In this document: positions 18,117-26,683 of the stretch, in pieces | Position numbering within the stretch: position 1 is the first letter of the stretch | Layout of the letters: the number at the start of each line of letters is the position of its first letter | From: an uncultured Alphaproteobacteria bacterium | GTDB taxonomy: Bacteria; Pseudomonadota; Alphaproteobacteria; MPNO01; UBA830 | NCBI GenBank assembly: GCA_905479125.1 | Contig: CAJQLI010000022.1 | Span: forward strand, 1 to 41,526 | Reading direction: 5' to 3' | DNA length: 41,526 bases | Made by a program: the position numbers and the translations under genes | The notes under the pieces: generated by a model | The model's database searches: none | Told to the model about the DNA's origin: nothing | Seen by the model: only the letters and a program-made list of their open reading frames with translations

Positions 18117-19007
18117 TTGCCTGTGAAAAATTTACCGCAGAATCTCGAAAACGCCGTTGGGCGGACAGTTGTCGCCGAGGACATGATCAGCGCTGCCCCG
18201 ATTGCCGGGCTGATGGCGGCTCTCGGTCATGAAGGCCTGGTGCCCCGGTCAGGTGACGCAGTGCCGCCGCTTTGGCACGGCCTGTTTTGCACGGCGAAAC
18301 TGCCGCCCTCCCGGCTTGGCACTGACGGGCTGGCGAAAGACGAGGGGCTGTTACCGGCGGCATCTGATTATCCGAATAAGCTGTTTGGCGGTGCCCGGTT
18401 CGATTTTCGCCGACCGCTCCGTATCGGTGATGAGATTCGGAAAGAATCAGAAGTGATGTCCTTTGATCGGAAGGAGGGCAGGACGGGCCCGTTCATTGTC
18501 GGCCTGATCGAGCATCGTGTTTCCAACACTGACGGGATTGCCGTGGTGGAACAGAACGACATTATCTACCGGGCGGCGACAGGACCGGCTCGAACGCTGT
18601 CGAATGGCGGGCAGGCCAAGCCCCCTGAACCGGCAAAACTGCCAGCGGCACCGGTCTGGTCACGGACAATAACGCCGGACCCGGTGTTGATGTTTCGTCA
18701 TTCGGCGGTAACATTCAATAGCCATCGTATTCACTACGACCGCGATTACGTTCGGGAAAAAGGCTATCCGGGCTTGCTGGTTCAGGGAACCCTGATTGCG
18801 CGGATGATGCTCGATATGGTGGCAACCGAGGCACCGGCATTTGAAATTGGCGCATTCTCGTTCCGGTCCGGCCGCCCGATCTATGACGACGGTCATTTCA
18901 CGCTTGGCGGCGCACCGTCAGCGGACGGAGATTGGATCGACCTGTGGGCGGCGGACCATGCGGGAAGGGTTGGGATGACGGCAAAGGCGCAACCGCCGGG
19001 TCTCTGA
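18117..19007 (+). CDS. MaoC-like/FAS1-type dehydratase (HTD2/mesaconyl-CoA hydratase-like)
   Basis: Two hot-dog-like halves: FGGARFDFRRPLRIGDEI and FRHSAVTFNSHRIHYDRDYVREKGYPGLLVQGTLIARMMLDM. TTG 18117 or GTG 18123 start. Confidence 0.8.
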   Translation: MPVKNLPQNLENAVGRTVVAEDMISAAPIAGLMAALGHEGLVPRSGDAVPPLWHGLFCTAKLPPSRLGTDGLAKDEGLLPAASDYPNKLFGGARFDFRRPLRIGDEIRKESEVMSFDRKEGRTGPFIVGLIEHRVSNTDGIAVVEQNDIIYRAATGPARTLSNGGQAKPPEPAKLPAAPVWSRTITPDPVLMFRHSAVTFNSHRIHYDRDYVREKGYPGLLVQGTLIARMMLDMVATEAPAFEIGAFSFRSGRPIYDDGHFTLGGAPSADGDWIDLWAADHAGRVGMTAKAQPPGL

Positions 19008-19526
19008 TCACTGTTTGGCGTCAGGGTCTTTCGGCGCATTCGCTTTTTGCCAGTCACGCGCTTTCTGGCGTGCTTCGCGCTGCATCTCCCGGGACAGGAA
19101 GCGCCCGACCTTCGCGGTATAGGAAATGGCGTCCTTGTTGCCCCCGCGTCCTGAAATGATGAACCATTTCAACGCTTCGACCATGTCCTGCTCGATGCCC
19201 TCGCCCAGCATCAGGGCTGAGCCCAGGCTCTGCTGCGCATCGGCGTTCCCGAGATTGGCGGCCTTCAGAAACAAATCCGTTGCCGCTTTTTCGTCTTTCG
19301 TGATCCCGCGGCCCGATGCGTACATCTGGCCGAGTACATACATTGCCCCGGCATCCCCGGCCTCGGCGGCGGGTTGTAGATATTTCAGCGCTTCTTTGTA
19401 TTTACCGTGCTGGAATGCCTGAATGCCTTTTTGCGCAGACGCGTAGGCCGCGTGTGTCGCAAACAACGCGAGCAGGAAGGCGATTGTTCCCGACCGCATC
19501 ATGTTTTTGAATTTTGCCATACCCAT
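19008..19526 (-). CDS. Sel1-repeat (TPR-like) secreted protein
   Basis: Signal peptide followed by repeats AGDAGAMYVLGQMYASGRGITKDEKAATDLFLKAANLGNADAQQSLGSALMLGEGIEQDMVEALKWFIIS. Confidence 0.9.
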   Translation of the reverse strand: MGMAKFKNMMRSGTIAFLLALFATHAAYASAQKGIQAFQHGKYKEALKYLQPAAEAGDAGAMYVLGQMYASGRGITKDEKAATDLFLKAANLGNADAQQSLGSALMLGEGIEQDMVEALKWFIISGRGGNKDAISYTAKVGRFLSREMQREARQKARDWQKANAPKDPDAKQ

Positions 19527-19571
19527 CGCTCAGCCTTACACCAATTAAGTGCCGGTGGGTACAGCGGATCT

Positions 19572-20135
19572 TTAAGTGTTCTGGCCCGGTTTCCAGAGTA
19601 CGTCCGTTTTGCCATCGTCATTGGCGGCACGCGCCATCACGAAAAGAAGGTCCGACAGCCTGTTCAGGTATTTGAGACCATGAGTGTTGATCGGTTCCTC
19701 TGCAGCGAGGGCCGTCAGCACCCGCTCGGCGCGCCGGCAGACCGTGCAGGCCAAATGCAGTGAAGCCGCAAAGTCCGTTCCACCACGGAGCACGAATGAA
19801 CGCAGCGGTTCCAGATTTTCGTTTGCCTGATCGATTTCGCCCTCCAGGCGGTCCACCTGGCCCGGCTGGATGCGCAGGTTGCCGTCTGTGTGGTCATCAC
19901 CGGGACGTGTGACGTCCGCGCCGAGATCGAACAGATCATTCTGTATGCGCGACAGCACGGCATCGGTCGTTTCCGGATCGGCGAAGCGCCGTGCCAGCCC
20001 GATCATGGCATTGGTCTCGTCGATGTCTCCCTGGGCGTGGACGCGTAGCGAATATTTCGCGACCCGGCTGCCATCGCCAAGTGAAGTTTCGCCGCCGTCA
20101 CCGCCGCGTGTATAGATTTTGTCGAGTTTTACCAT
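19572..20135 (-). CDS. Cob(I)yrinic acid a,c-diamide adenosyltransferase, PduO-type
   Basis: MVKLDKIYTRGGDGGETSLGDGSRVAK (TRxGDxGxT motif), FVLRGGTDFAASLHLACTVCRRAERVL, YLNRLSDLLFVMAR. Confidence 0.96.
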   Translation of the reverse strand: MVKLDKIYTRGGDGGETSLGDGSRVAKYSLRVHAQGDIDETNAMIGLARRFADPETTDAVLSRIQNDLFDLGADVTRPGDDHTDGNLRIQPGQVDRLEGEIDQANENLEPLRSFVLRGGTDFAASLHLACTVCRRAERVLTALAAEEPINTHGLKYLNRLSDLLFVMARAANDDGKTDVLWKPGQNT

Positions 20136-20153
20136 TGTGTTCTTTCGGATAAG

Positions 20154-20873
20154 TCAGGGTTTCAGAATCATCGTATCGCCGCGGACTTCATAGCCCGAGA
20201 GCCTGTTCAGAAATGCCAGCCCGAGCAGTGATTCCGTCAGGCCGTTCTGGCTGATGGCCGCCTGGACGTTTCGTGCACGGATCGGGCCCACGGATATTTC
20301 CGCGAGCGACACCCCGGCCGACCACGCAGTGCCGTTTGCTGTCTGGGTGCGTAAACCGTATCGAAGCCGGTCGGTATCGAAGCCGACAGCGCGGGCGTCG
20401 GCAGGACTGAGCGCAACGAGGCTGGCGCCTGTATCCACCAGGAACCTGACGGGCTTTCCGTCTACGGTGGCGGTCAGCCGGAAATGTCCGTCACCGCTTC
20501 GCCGGATGGCGACATTGCCTTCGCCCGTCATCAGGCCCATGTCTGGTCTGAGTTCGCCGACAATACGATTGCCCATGTTCTGAAAGTCCGTCCGGTAGCT
20601 GTAGCCGAGCACCGCCACTGCGCCGATCGCGACCCAGACTGCCGCATGGCGCAGCATTGTGCCCGCACCTGTATCCCTGCCGGCCATCAGTGCACTGGCG
20701 AGTACCACCAGTAGAATGACGTGATGCGCCAGATATGGCTGGGCGTCGGCATTGGACAGGACCCCAGGGAATTGCCAGCTGAGCAGGTAAAGCAGCCCGG
20801 CCGCGGCAAGCGAGCCTAGGAGCAGCCATATCCAGAATGGTTTCCGTGGTTTTTCGGAGCCGTGATCGGTCAT
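20154..20873 (-). CDS. TIGR02281-like clan AA (retropepsin-like) aspartic protease
   Basis: VRFLVDTGASLVALSPADARAVGF catalytic DTGAS; TESLLGLAFLNRLSGYEVRGDTMILKP C-terminal ILG-like motif; N-terminal TM segments. Confidence 0.9.
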   Translation of the reverse strand: MTDHGSEKPRKPFWIWLLLGSLAAAGLLYLLSWQFPGVLSNADAQPYLAHHVILLVVLASALMAGRDTGAGTMLRHAAVWVAIGAVAVLGYSYRTDFQNMGNRIVGELRPDMGLMTGEGNVAIRRSGDGHFRLTATVDGKPVRFLVDTGASLVALSPADARAVGFDTDRLRYGLRTQTANGTAWSAGVSLAEISVGPIRARNVQAAISQNGLTESLLGLAFLNRLSGYEVRGDTMILKP

Positions 20874-20942
20874 GAAATGGATGTAGCGCGCATCAACCTA
20901 AAATGCGAGCATCTGCGGACAGGATTGTCGATTCGCGATAAG

Positions 20943-20958
20943 AAGTGTATATACACTT
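20943..20958. promoter_or_regulatory. Perfect 16-bp palindrome, candidate MarR operator
   Basis: AAGTGTATATACACTT is its own reverse complement; lies 2 bp upstream of the preferred MarR ATG (20961). Confidence 0.65.
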
Positions 20959-20960
20959 AT

Positions 20961-21425
20961 ATGGCAGATCAAAAAACTTCCCAGAAGCCGATCCAGGTAA
21001 AAGTTGCGTGGCACTGCACGTGTTTTAACGTTCGCCGGGCCTCCCGCGCGGTCACGGAGTTCTACGACGGCATCATGGCGCCGAGCGGTATCAAGGCGAC
21101 ACAGTTCACGATGCTGGGCGCCGTCGCGTTGATGGGGCCTGCTTCCGTGACCCGGCTTGCCGAACATTTGGCGCTCGACCGGACAACGCTGACGCGGAAT
21201 CTGAAAGTCCTTGCTGAACAGGGCTTTGTGGAAATATCTGCGGGTGAGGACCGGCGTGAACGCGTGGTGCGCCTGACTGCCGAAGGTCAGGCGGCTATCG
21301 AGCGGGCGACACCGGTATGGCATGAAGCACAGGATGCCCTGACAGCGCGTTTCGGCGAGGAACGCTGGCGCCGGATGATCGAAGATATGAATGACTTGGG
21401 CGCACTGGTTGAAGAAACCGACTGA
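20961..21425 (+). CDS. MarR family winged-helix transcriptional regulator
   Basis: GIKATQFTMLGAVALMGPASVTRLAEHLALDRTTLTRNLKVLAEQGFVEISAGEDRRERVVRLTAEGQAAIERA. ATG 20961 preferred over 20862. Confidence 0.93.
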   Translation: MADQKTSQKPIQVKVAWHCTCFNVRRASRAVTEFYDGIMAPSGIKATQFTMLGAVALMGPASVTRLAEHLALDRTTLTRNLKVLAEQGFVEISAGEDRRERVVRLTAEGQAAIERATPVWHEAQDALTARFGEERWRRMIEDMNDLGALVEETD

Positions 21426-21529
21426 TCGCTGAAACCAGTTGTTTAAGCTCCGGATCCGGCAAGACGGGTCGTTTGCGACCGCCGCGAACAGTCAGTACTG
21501 TGCCGGCTGGTCGGCTGAAAGGATGGTTC

Positions 21530-22615
21530 ATGGAATTCGGCATATTTTCAAACGGGTTCCGCCCGCATACCACTGCGGCGCAAACATATGACGAGGATAT
21601 CTATGAGATCGTCCTCGCCGACCAGCTTGGGTTTCGTGATGCGTATATCAGCGAACACCATGGGGAGCCGCCTTATATAAACCGGGTAGACACCATTCCG
21701 ATGCCCGAATTGCTGATGGCCAAGGCCGCCGGACTGACCAAACATATCCGGATGGGCGCCGCGGTTCGCCTGCTGCATCTTCACCATCCGCTGGATGTCG
21801 CTGTGCAGGCGGCGGTGACAGAACACCTTCTCGGCAAGGGCCGCTTCATCTTCGGGTTCGGATCGGGTTTTCCGTCACCCCTGTTTTGCGAAGAACGCGG
21901 CTTGAGCTTCGATGACCGGCATGCCCGGCTTGATGAATCGCTCGAATTCATCCTGAAATGCTGGGGCAGCGACGACATATTCGACTGGGATGGCGAGCAC
22001 TGGCAGGGCAAGGGAGTCGTCGCGCTACCGAAACCCCTGTCCGGGTCCGGGCTGCCCATGGCGACGGCAACCGATTCAGAATCCACCATCCGGATGTCTG
22101 CAGAACGTGGCTACACGCTGTTATCGGCTTTCCTCGAATCCGCTGAAAGGCTGAAACCCAAGGCCGACCTGTATGAGAAGTACGCCGAGGCGGTGGGCAT
22201 TTCGGCGGCCCGGCGTAACATCACCGCGTCACGGATTGTCTATGTCGCGGATTCCTATGATGAAGCGGTAGCGGACATGCGCGAGGCGGTTACGCACGAA
22301 ATCAGTGTTCAGGCGGAACGCGGTTTTCTCACGATGCTCAAGAATGTCTTCAATCTCGAAGTGCCTAATGACGAAGGGGCAATCGATGTCCTCGCCGATA
22401 CAGGGATGTACCTGCTGGGCGATCCCGAAAGCGTCGCCGCGCGGATAGAGGAATTTTACGATGCCGTTGGTGGTTTCGGGACGTTCCTCATTGTCACCGG
22501 CAAGAACTGGGCGACGCGGGAAAAGCGCGCGCGTTCCATGACCCGGTTTATGGAAGAGGTGGCACCGAAACTCCGTCACCTCGATCCCGGCGAATCACAG
22601 GTTGCTGCAGCGTAA
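21530..22615 (+). CDS. LLM class flavin-dependent oxidoreductase (luciferase-like)
   Basis: MEFGIFSNGFRP...LADQLGFRDAYISEHHGEPPYINRVDTIPMPELLMAKAAGLTKHIRMGAAVRLLHLHHPLDVAVQAAVTEHLLGKGRFIFGFGSG. Confidence 0.92.
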   Translation: MEFGIFSNGFRPHTTAAQTYDEDIYEIVLADQLGFRDAYISEHHGEPPYINRVDTIPMPELLMAKAAGLTKHIRMGAAVRLLHLHHPLDVAVQAAVTEHLLGKGRFIFGFGSGFPSPLFCEERGLSFDDRHARLDESLEFILKCWGSDDIFDWDGEHWQGKGVVALPKPLSGSGLPMATATDSESTIRMSAERGYTLLSAFLESAERLKPKADLYEKYAEAVGISAARRNITASRIVYVADSYDEAVADMREAVTHEISVQAERGFLTMLKNVFNLEVPNDEGAIDVLADTGMYLLGDPESVAARIEEFYDAVGGFGTFLIVTGKNWATREKRARSMTRFMEEVAPKLRHLDPGESQVAAA

Positions 22616-22691
22616 ATTTTCTTTAAGCCGGGGGGCGTTTGCTATCGATGTCCCCTGACACTCTCACAAACAGCTTTATGGCGGCCCTGAA

Positions 22692-23567
22692 TTGATCCTG
22701 AAAATCCTATCCGTCATTGCGCCAGTCTTTGTATGCGCCGGAATCGGGTTTGTCTGGGGGCGGACCGGCAGGGCCTTCGATACCCGCATGGTCGGTGCTC
22801 TCGCATTGAATATCGGCATGCCCTGTCTGGCATTTTCAGCTCTGACCAAGCTGAAGGTCAGCCCCGAAGCCTTCGCCGCGATGGCCGGGGCCTATGCGCT
22901 GGTGCTTGCATGTTTTCTCGGCGTCGGGCTGATCACGATTACGCTGATGCGTCTGCCCGCCCACACTTTCCTGCCGGTATTCACGTCGTCCAATACCGGC
23001 AATATGGGCCTGCCTCTATGCCTGTTCGCATTCGGCCCCGAAGGGCTGGCGCTCGGAATATGCATTTTTGTTCTCTCGTCGGTATTCAGCTTTACCGCCG
23101 GGTGGAGCATTTACGCGGGGCGGGTCGCGGCTGACGTGTTCTACAACAACCCCCTGATCTATGCGGTCGCTGTGGCGCTGATCTTCATGTCCACGGGAAT
23201 AGAGCCGCCGGTCTGGCTTGCCAATACGACGGCGCTGATGGGCGGACTTGCCATTCCGCTAATGTTGATCTCCCTCGGCGTAGCGATTTCCAACATGAAG
23301 GCCGAAGGGGCCGGGCGTATCATCATCGTTTGCGTGATCAAGCTGCTGGCCGGATTTTCCGTCGGTTATGCGATTGCCACAATCCTCGGTCTCGACGGTG
23401 CAGCGCGGGGCGTGCTGATCATTCAATCGGCTATGCCGGTTGCTGTTCACAACTACATGTTTGCGCAGCGCTTCAACCGGAACACCGCGGATACGGCCAG
23501 TATGATCCTTATCTCGACGACGATGGCACTTGCTTGCCTCCCCCTATTGATGCTGATCGTTCTGTAG
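22692..23567 (+). CDS. AEC (auxin efflux carrier) family transporter
   Basis: ILKILSVIAPVFVCAGIGFVWGRTGRAFDTRMVGALALNIGMPCLAF; SSNTGNMGLPLCLFAFG; C-terminal VLIIQSAMPVAVHNYMFAQRFN. TTG start. Confidence 0.9.
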   Translation: MILKILSVIAPVFVCAGIGFVWGRTGRAFDTRMVGALALNIGMPCLAFSALTKLKVSPEAFAAMAGAYALVLACFLGVGLITITLMRLPAHTFLPVFTSSNTGNMGLPLCLFAFGPEGLALGICIFVLSSVFSFTAGWSIYAGRVAADVFYNNPLIYAVAVALIFMSTGIEPPVWLANTTALMGGLAIPLMLISLGVAISNMKAEGAGRIIIVCVIKLLAGFSVGYAIATILGLDGAARGVLIIQSAMPVAVHNYMFAQRFNRNTADTASMILISTTMALACLPLLMLIVL

Positions 23568-23579
23568 CGGGTAGGGCAG

Positions 23580-24461
23580 ATGGAAATTATCAGCCAGCTC
23601 AGCGGTATCGTCGTTCCGGTTTTCATCTGCGTCGCGTTCGGCGTGTTGTGGGCCAAAGTCGGCACGCCCTTCGATACCGGCTTGATCACGTCGCTGGTCT
23701 ATAACATTGGTGTTCCCTGCCTGATTGTCGCGACCTTTCAGAAGGTTACGCTCGACCCCGATGCGATGGCAGAGATCGCCCTGGCGAGCCTCGCCTGTTA
23801 TGTGTCTTTTACCCTGCTGGCCTATCTGCTCATCCGGGCCTTACGCCTGGAAACGGCATCTTATCTGCCCGCACTGATGTTTCCGTTGACCGGCAGCATG
23901 GGCTTGCCGGTTTCCTATTTCGCCTTCGGCGATCCGGGGCTCGCCCTTGCGATTGTCTATTTCGCTATCGGTACAATCGGGTCCTTTACGATCGGTTCGG
24001 CGATTGCGGAGGGAAAATTTTCGTTGCGTGGGGTTTTCCGGATCCCGGTGCTTTATGCCGTCGCGATCGCCCTGGCGATGCAGCTGACGGGGCTGCGGAT
24101 GCCCGAATGGATATTCAATACGGTTGATCTTCTGGGTGGCATGGTCATTCCGGCACAACTTGTCGCCCTTGGGTTTTCGCTGTTGCAGCTTCGGGTCGGC
24201 GGGATGGCGCGGAGCGCTTTTCTCGGTGTGTTTCGTCTGGCGATGGGGGTCGCCGTTGGTTTTTTCATCGCCGACCTGTTCGACCTTACAGGCGCCGCGC
24301 GGGCGATTGTGATCATTCAGAGCGCTATGCCTGTTGCGGTCTCAAGTTACCTTTTTGCCGAGAAATTCAATCGGCAACCGGCTGAGGTCGCCGGGATGGT
24401 TGTTGTGTCTACCGCGGTTTCCTTTATAACCCTGCCGTTTCTTTTGTTGCTGGTGCTTTAA
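23580..24461 (+). CDS. AEC (auxin efflux carrier) family transporter, tandem paralogue
   Basis: IISQLSGIVVPVFICVAFGVLWAKVGTPFDTGLITSLVYNIGVPCLIV; TGSMGLPVSYFAFGDPGLALAIVYF; IVIIQSAMPVAVSSYLFAEKFN. Confidence 0.9.
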   Translation: MEIISQLSGIVVPVFICVAFGVLWAKVGTPFDTGLITSLVYNIGVPCLIVATFQKVTLDPDAMAEIALASLACYVSFTLLAYLLIRALRLETASYLPALMFPLTGSMGLPVSYFAFGDPGLALAIVYFAIGTIGSFTIGSAIAEGKFSLRGVFRIPVLYAVAIALAMQLTGLRMPEWIFNTVDLLGGMVIPAQLVALGFSLLQLRVGGMARSAFLGVFRLAMGVAVGFFIADLFDLTGAARAIVIIQSAMPVAVSSYLFAEKFNRQPAEVAGMVVVSTAVSFITLPFLLLLVL

Positions 24462-24530
24462 TGTATCGTTATCTGCGTGGGACTAATTTCCTTGCCAGCA
24501 CGCGTTTCCTACCCCAAATGCAGGGTACTG

Positions 24531-25157
24531 ATGGATAATTCTCAATTCTCGCTTTCACCGACCGTAATCCGGCTTCTGGTTGCGCTTGCTGTGATCCAGG
24601 CCATCCGCGCAATTCTGCCCTCGGAATTCGACGCCTACCTGTTGTTTTTCCTCGGGTTTGACCTGTTTCGCGGAGGGGAGCTGAATCTGATCTGGATTTA
24701 TGGCGCGGTGACGTCGGTCTTCGTCCACGGCGGCTGGCTGCACCTGTTGTCCAATGCGACATGGGTCGTTGTTCTGTCGCCGCAGATTTATCCGCACCTT
24801 CAGGGAAAACGGTTCATCGCGTTTTTTGTCGTGACCGGCACGGTCGGTGCCCTGACGCATGCACTTTTGAACTGGGGCGAAAGCCAGATACTGGTTGGCG
24901 CCTCGGGTGCGGTATTCGGGCTTCTGGGCGCGGGCGCATACGTCATGATTCGTGGCCGCGACGGCTATTCAAAGCCCACCGCAAAAGATTTTGCCCAATA
25001 TGTTCTGGTGATGATGATAGTGAATATCGGATATGCCGTGCTCAGCGAAGGTAATGTAAGCTGGGAGGCACATGCCGGTGGCTTCTTTGCCGGATTAGCG
25101 TTCTTCCCCTTTATGCGCCGCCGCCCACCGTCACCCGGACTGACGATCGTCCACTAG
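24531..25157 (+). CDS. Rhomboid family intramembrane serine protease
   Basis: VHGGWLHLLSNATWVVVLSPQI, LVGASGAVFGLLGA (catalytic GASG), WEAHAGGFFAGLAFF (catalytic His). ATG 24531 preferred. Confidence 0.93.
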   Translation: MDNSQFSLSPTVIRLLVALAVIQAIRAILPSEFDAYLLFFLGFDLFRGGELNLIWIYGAVTSVFVHGGWLHLLSNATWVVVLSPQIYPHLQGKRFIAFFVVTGTVGALTHALLNWGESQILVGASGAVFGLLGAGAYVMIRGRDGYSKPTAKDFAQYVLVMMIVNIGYAVLSEGNVSWEAHAGGFFAGLAFFPFMRRRPPSPGLTIVH

Positions 25158-26581
25158 ACCGCCGCCGCGAGTTCCGGCCGGTTATATGAGCGAACGATAA
25201 ATTCCTGCATGTATGCCACTTCGCCATATTCCGGCGGTGAATCGGGGTCGACGGGAAAGAGCGCCAGACGTAGCTCGTCGTTAAAGGTCGGCGCATCGAC
25301 GGACCCGGCTTCGTTGAGAATTTGGGCGCCGAACATTGAAAACAGCCGATCCTGATGATTTTTTGTGCCGACGGCAGCGATGATCGCCTTTGCGCCGGAT
25401 TCCGCCGCCAGCGCCCAGAGGCCGCCGAACAGTCTTTGCACAATCCGTCCCTGCCGGTAGTCGGCGTGAAGCACTAACCGGCTTGCTTCTGCGCAATCCT
25501 CACGTCGATAACCGGCGCTTGCCAGGCAGAGATTTATGTTTTCCTGTCCGAACGTGGGGTCGACCAGGGACTGGCTTCTATTGTATCCGGGAAGGGATAG
25601 CCGGGCCGCCCCGATCGGCAGGTCATTCTCGAACAGTGCCAGATGAAAGTTTTCCAGATCCGCCGGGTCCGGATCTCCATAACGAGCACCGCCGGGCCCA
25701 AATAACGGTCGGGCGCCGCCATCGTATAGAATCTGTGACCGCAACGAGCGAATCCAGAGCAGCCATTCGGGCGGTGCATTCTTGGCGACTGGTCCCGGTG
25801 GTTCGAACAGGCGGTGCTCTATCATCCGTCCAGGGCTTCTAAAATCCATCGCCAGTGCGGCGCGGATGCAGTCATCGACAAATTGGCCATATGTTTCGAG
25901 GGCCCTGGCACCGGTGTTCACAAGGGCATCAAGGCAGTCGGGACGGTCGACAAGTAGCTTCTTGATCTCACGCCGGTTGAACAGGGTGTGGGCGGCATCA
26001 AGGGCGACATGTTCCCGGAGGAACGTCAGTCCATCGCGCGCGGTATCGTTTAAAGCACTATCAGCGGCTGTGACCAGTTTCGCACCGTAAGTTAAAGAAA
26101 GCGATTCGATCTCATATTCGAGCGCGATCTGCGCAAAGGCGGTATCGGCGGCGATAATGTTTTCATGAAGGTCGCGATACTGCCGTACACCTGCCGGCGT
26201 ACTGCTCTGCAATATTGCGATCGGGTCAATCACGGCAGAAGAATAACGTTCATTCCACTGACCCGTCAGCGCCTCCAGGTCGGCGATCATCAGTTTATGA
26301 TGTCCTGCCTCATGCCGGGCGTGCGCAATCAGGCTATCACCAAGCTGGCCGAAACCGGTGTCGCGGCATTGTTCTCCGGCCCGATGGATCCAGTCTTCGA
26401 CCGGGCGGGTCATCTCGATCCCGTATGCAACGTAGTGAATCAGGAAAAGATGAAGCAGCGAGGGGTCTTGCCCCGCGGCGCCGAGCAGAGCTAGCGAGGG
26501 CCTGCGAGAGAATGCGTCCCGATGGGGGACAAGACGCCGTTCGTATTCGCTGAAAGGGTCGCTGTCATGTTCATTTGTCAT
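25154..26581 (-). CDS. Two-domain protein: heme-oxygenase-like/TenA-like putative iron-containing oxidase domain + C-terminal GNAT/FeeM-like acyltransferase domain
   Basis: 475 aa. N-terminal helical domain with candidate ligand motifs HARHEAGHHKLM, ALEYEIESLS and REHVALDAAHTLFN. C-terminal ALFENDLPIGAARLSLPGYN...EASRLVLHADYRQGRIVQRLFGGLWALAAESGAKAIIAAVGTKNHQDRLFSMFGAQ. Confidence 0.75.
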   Translation of the reverse strand: MTNEHDSDPFSEYERRLVPHRDAFSRRPSLALLGAAGQDPSLLHLFLIHYVAYGIEMTRPVEDWIHRAGEQCRDTGFGQLGDSLIAHARHEAGHHKLMIADLEALTGQWNERYSSAVIDPIAILQSSTPAGVRQYRDLHENIIAADTAFAQIALEYEIESLSLTYGAKLVTAADSALNDTARDGLTFLREHVALDAAHTLFNRREIKKLLVDRPDCLDALVNTGARALETYGQFVDDCIRAALAMDFRSPGRMIEHRLFEPPGPVAKNAPPEWLLWIRSLRSQILYDGGARPLFGPGGARYGDPDPADLENFHLALFENDLPIGAARLSLPGYNRSQSLVDPTFGQENINLCLASAGYRREDCAEASRLVLHADYRQGRIVQRLFGGLWALAAESGAKAIIAAVGTKNHQDRLFSMFGAQILNEAGSVDAPTFNDELRLALFPVDPDSPPEYGEVAYMQEFIVRSYNRPELAAAV

Positions 26582-26629
26582 ATGCAGTAAACAGGTAAGC
26601 TCATTTTTTCATCCCAACAACGTAAAAGA

Positions 26630-26661
26630 AAAAGGGCGGCCCTTCGCTGGACCGCCCTTTC
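26630..26661 (-). terminator. Rho-independent terminator downstream of the SDR gene
   Basis: Minus strand GAAAGGGCGGTCC-AGCGAA-GGGCCGCCCTTTTTCTTTT: GC-rich stem followed by a T-rich tract. Confidence 0.85.
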
Positions 26662-26683
26662 CCGATTAATCATGCGTGTTGCG

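Noticed and set aside
19572-20135. Link between the PduO-type adenosyltransferase and a B12-dependent pathway in this window
   Set aside because: No B12-dependent mutase, eliminase or cobalamin riboswitch was seen nearby; its placement looks incidental.
25154-26581. Assigning the HDO/TenA-like fusion to the TPP operon as a thiaminase (TenA)
   Set aside because: A strong terminator (26630-26661) separates it from the SDR, and the C-terminal GNAT domain is not a TenA feature. Co-regulation with thiamin is possible but unsupported.
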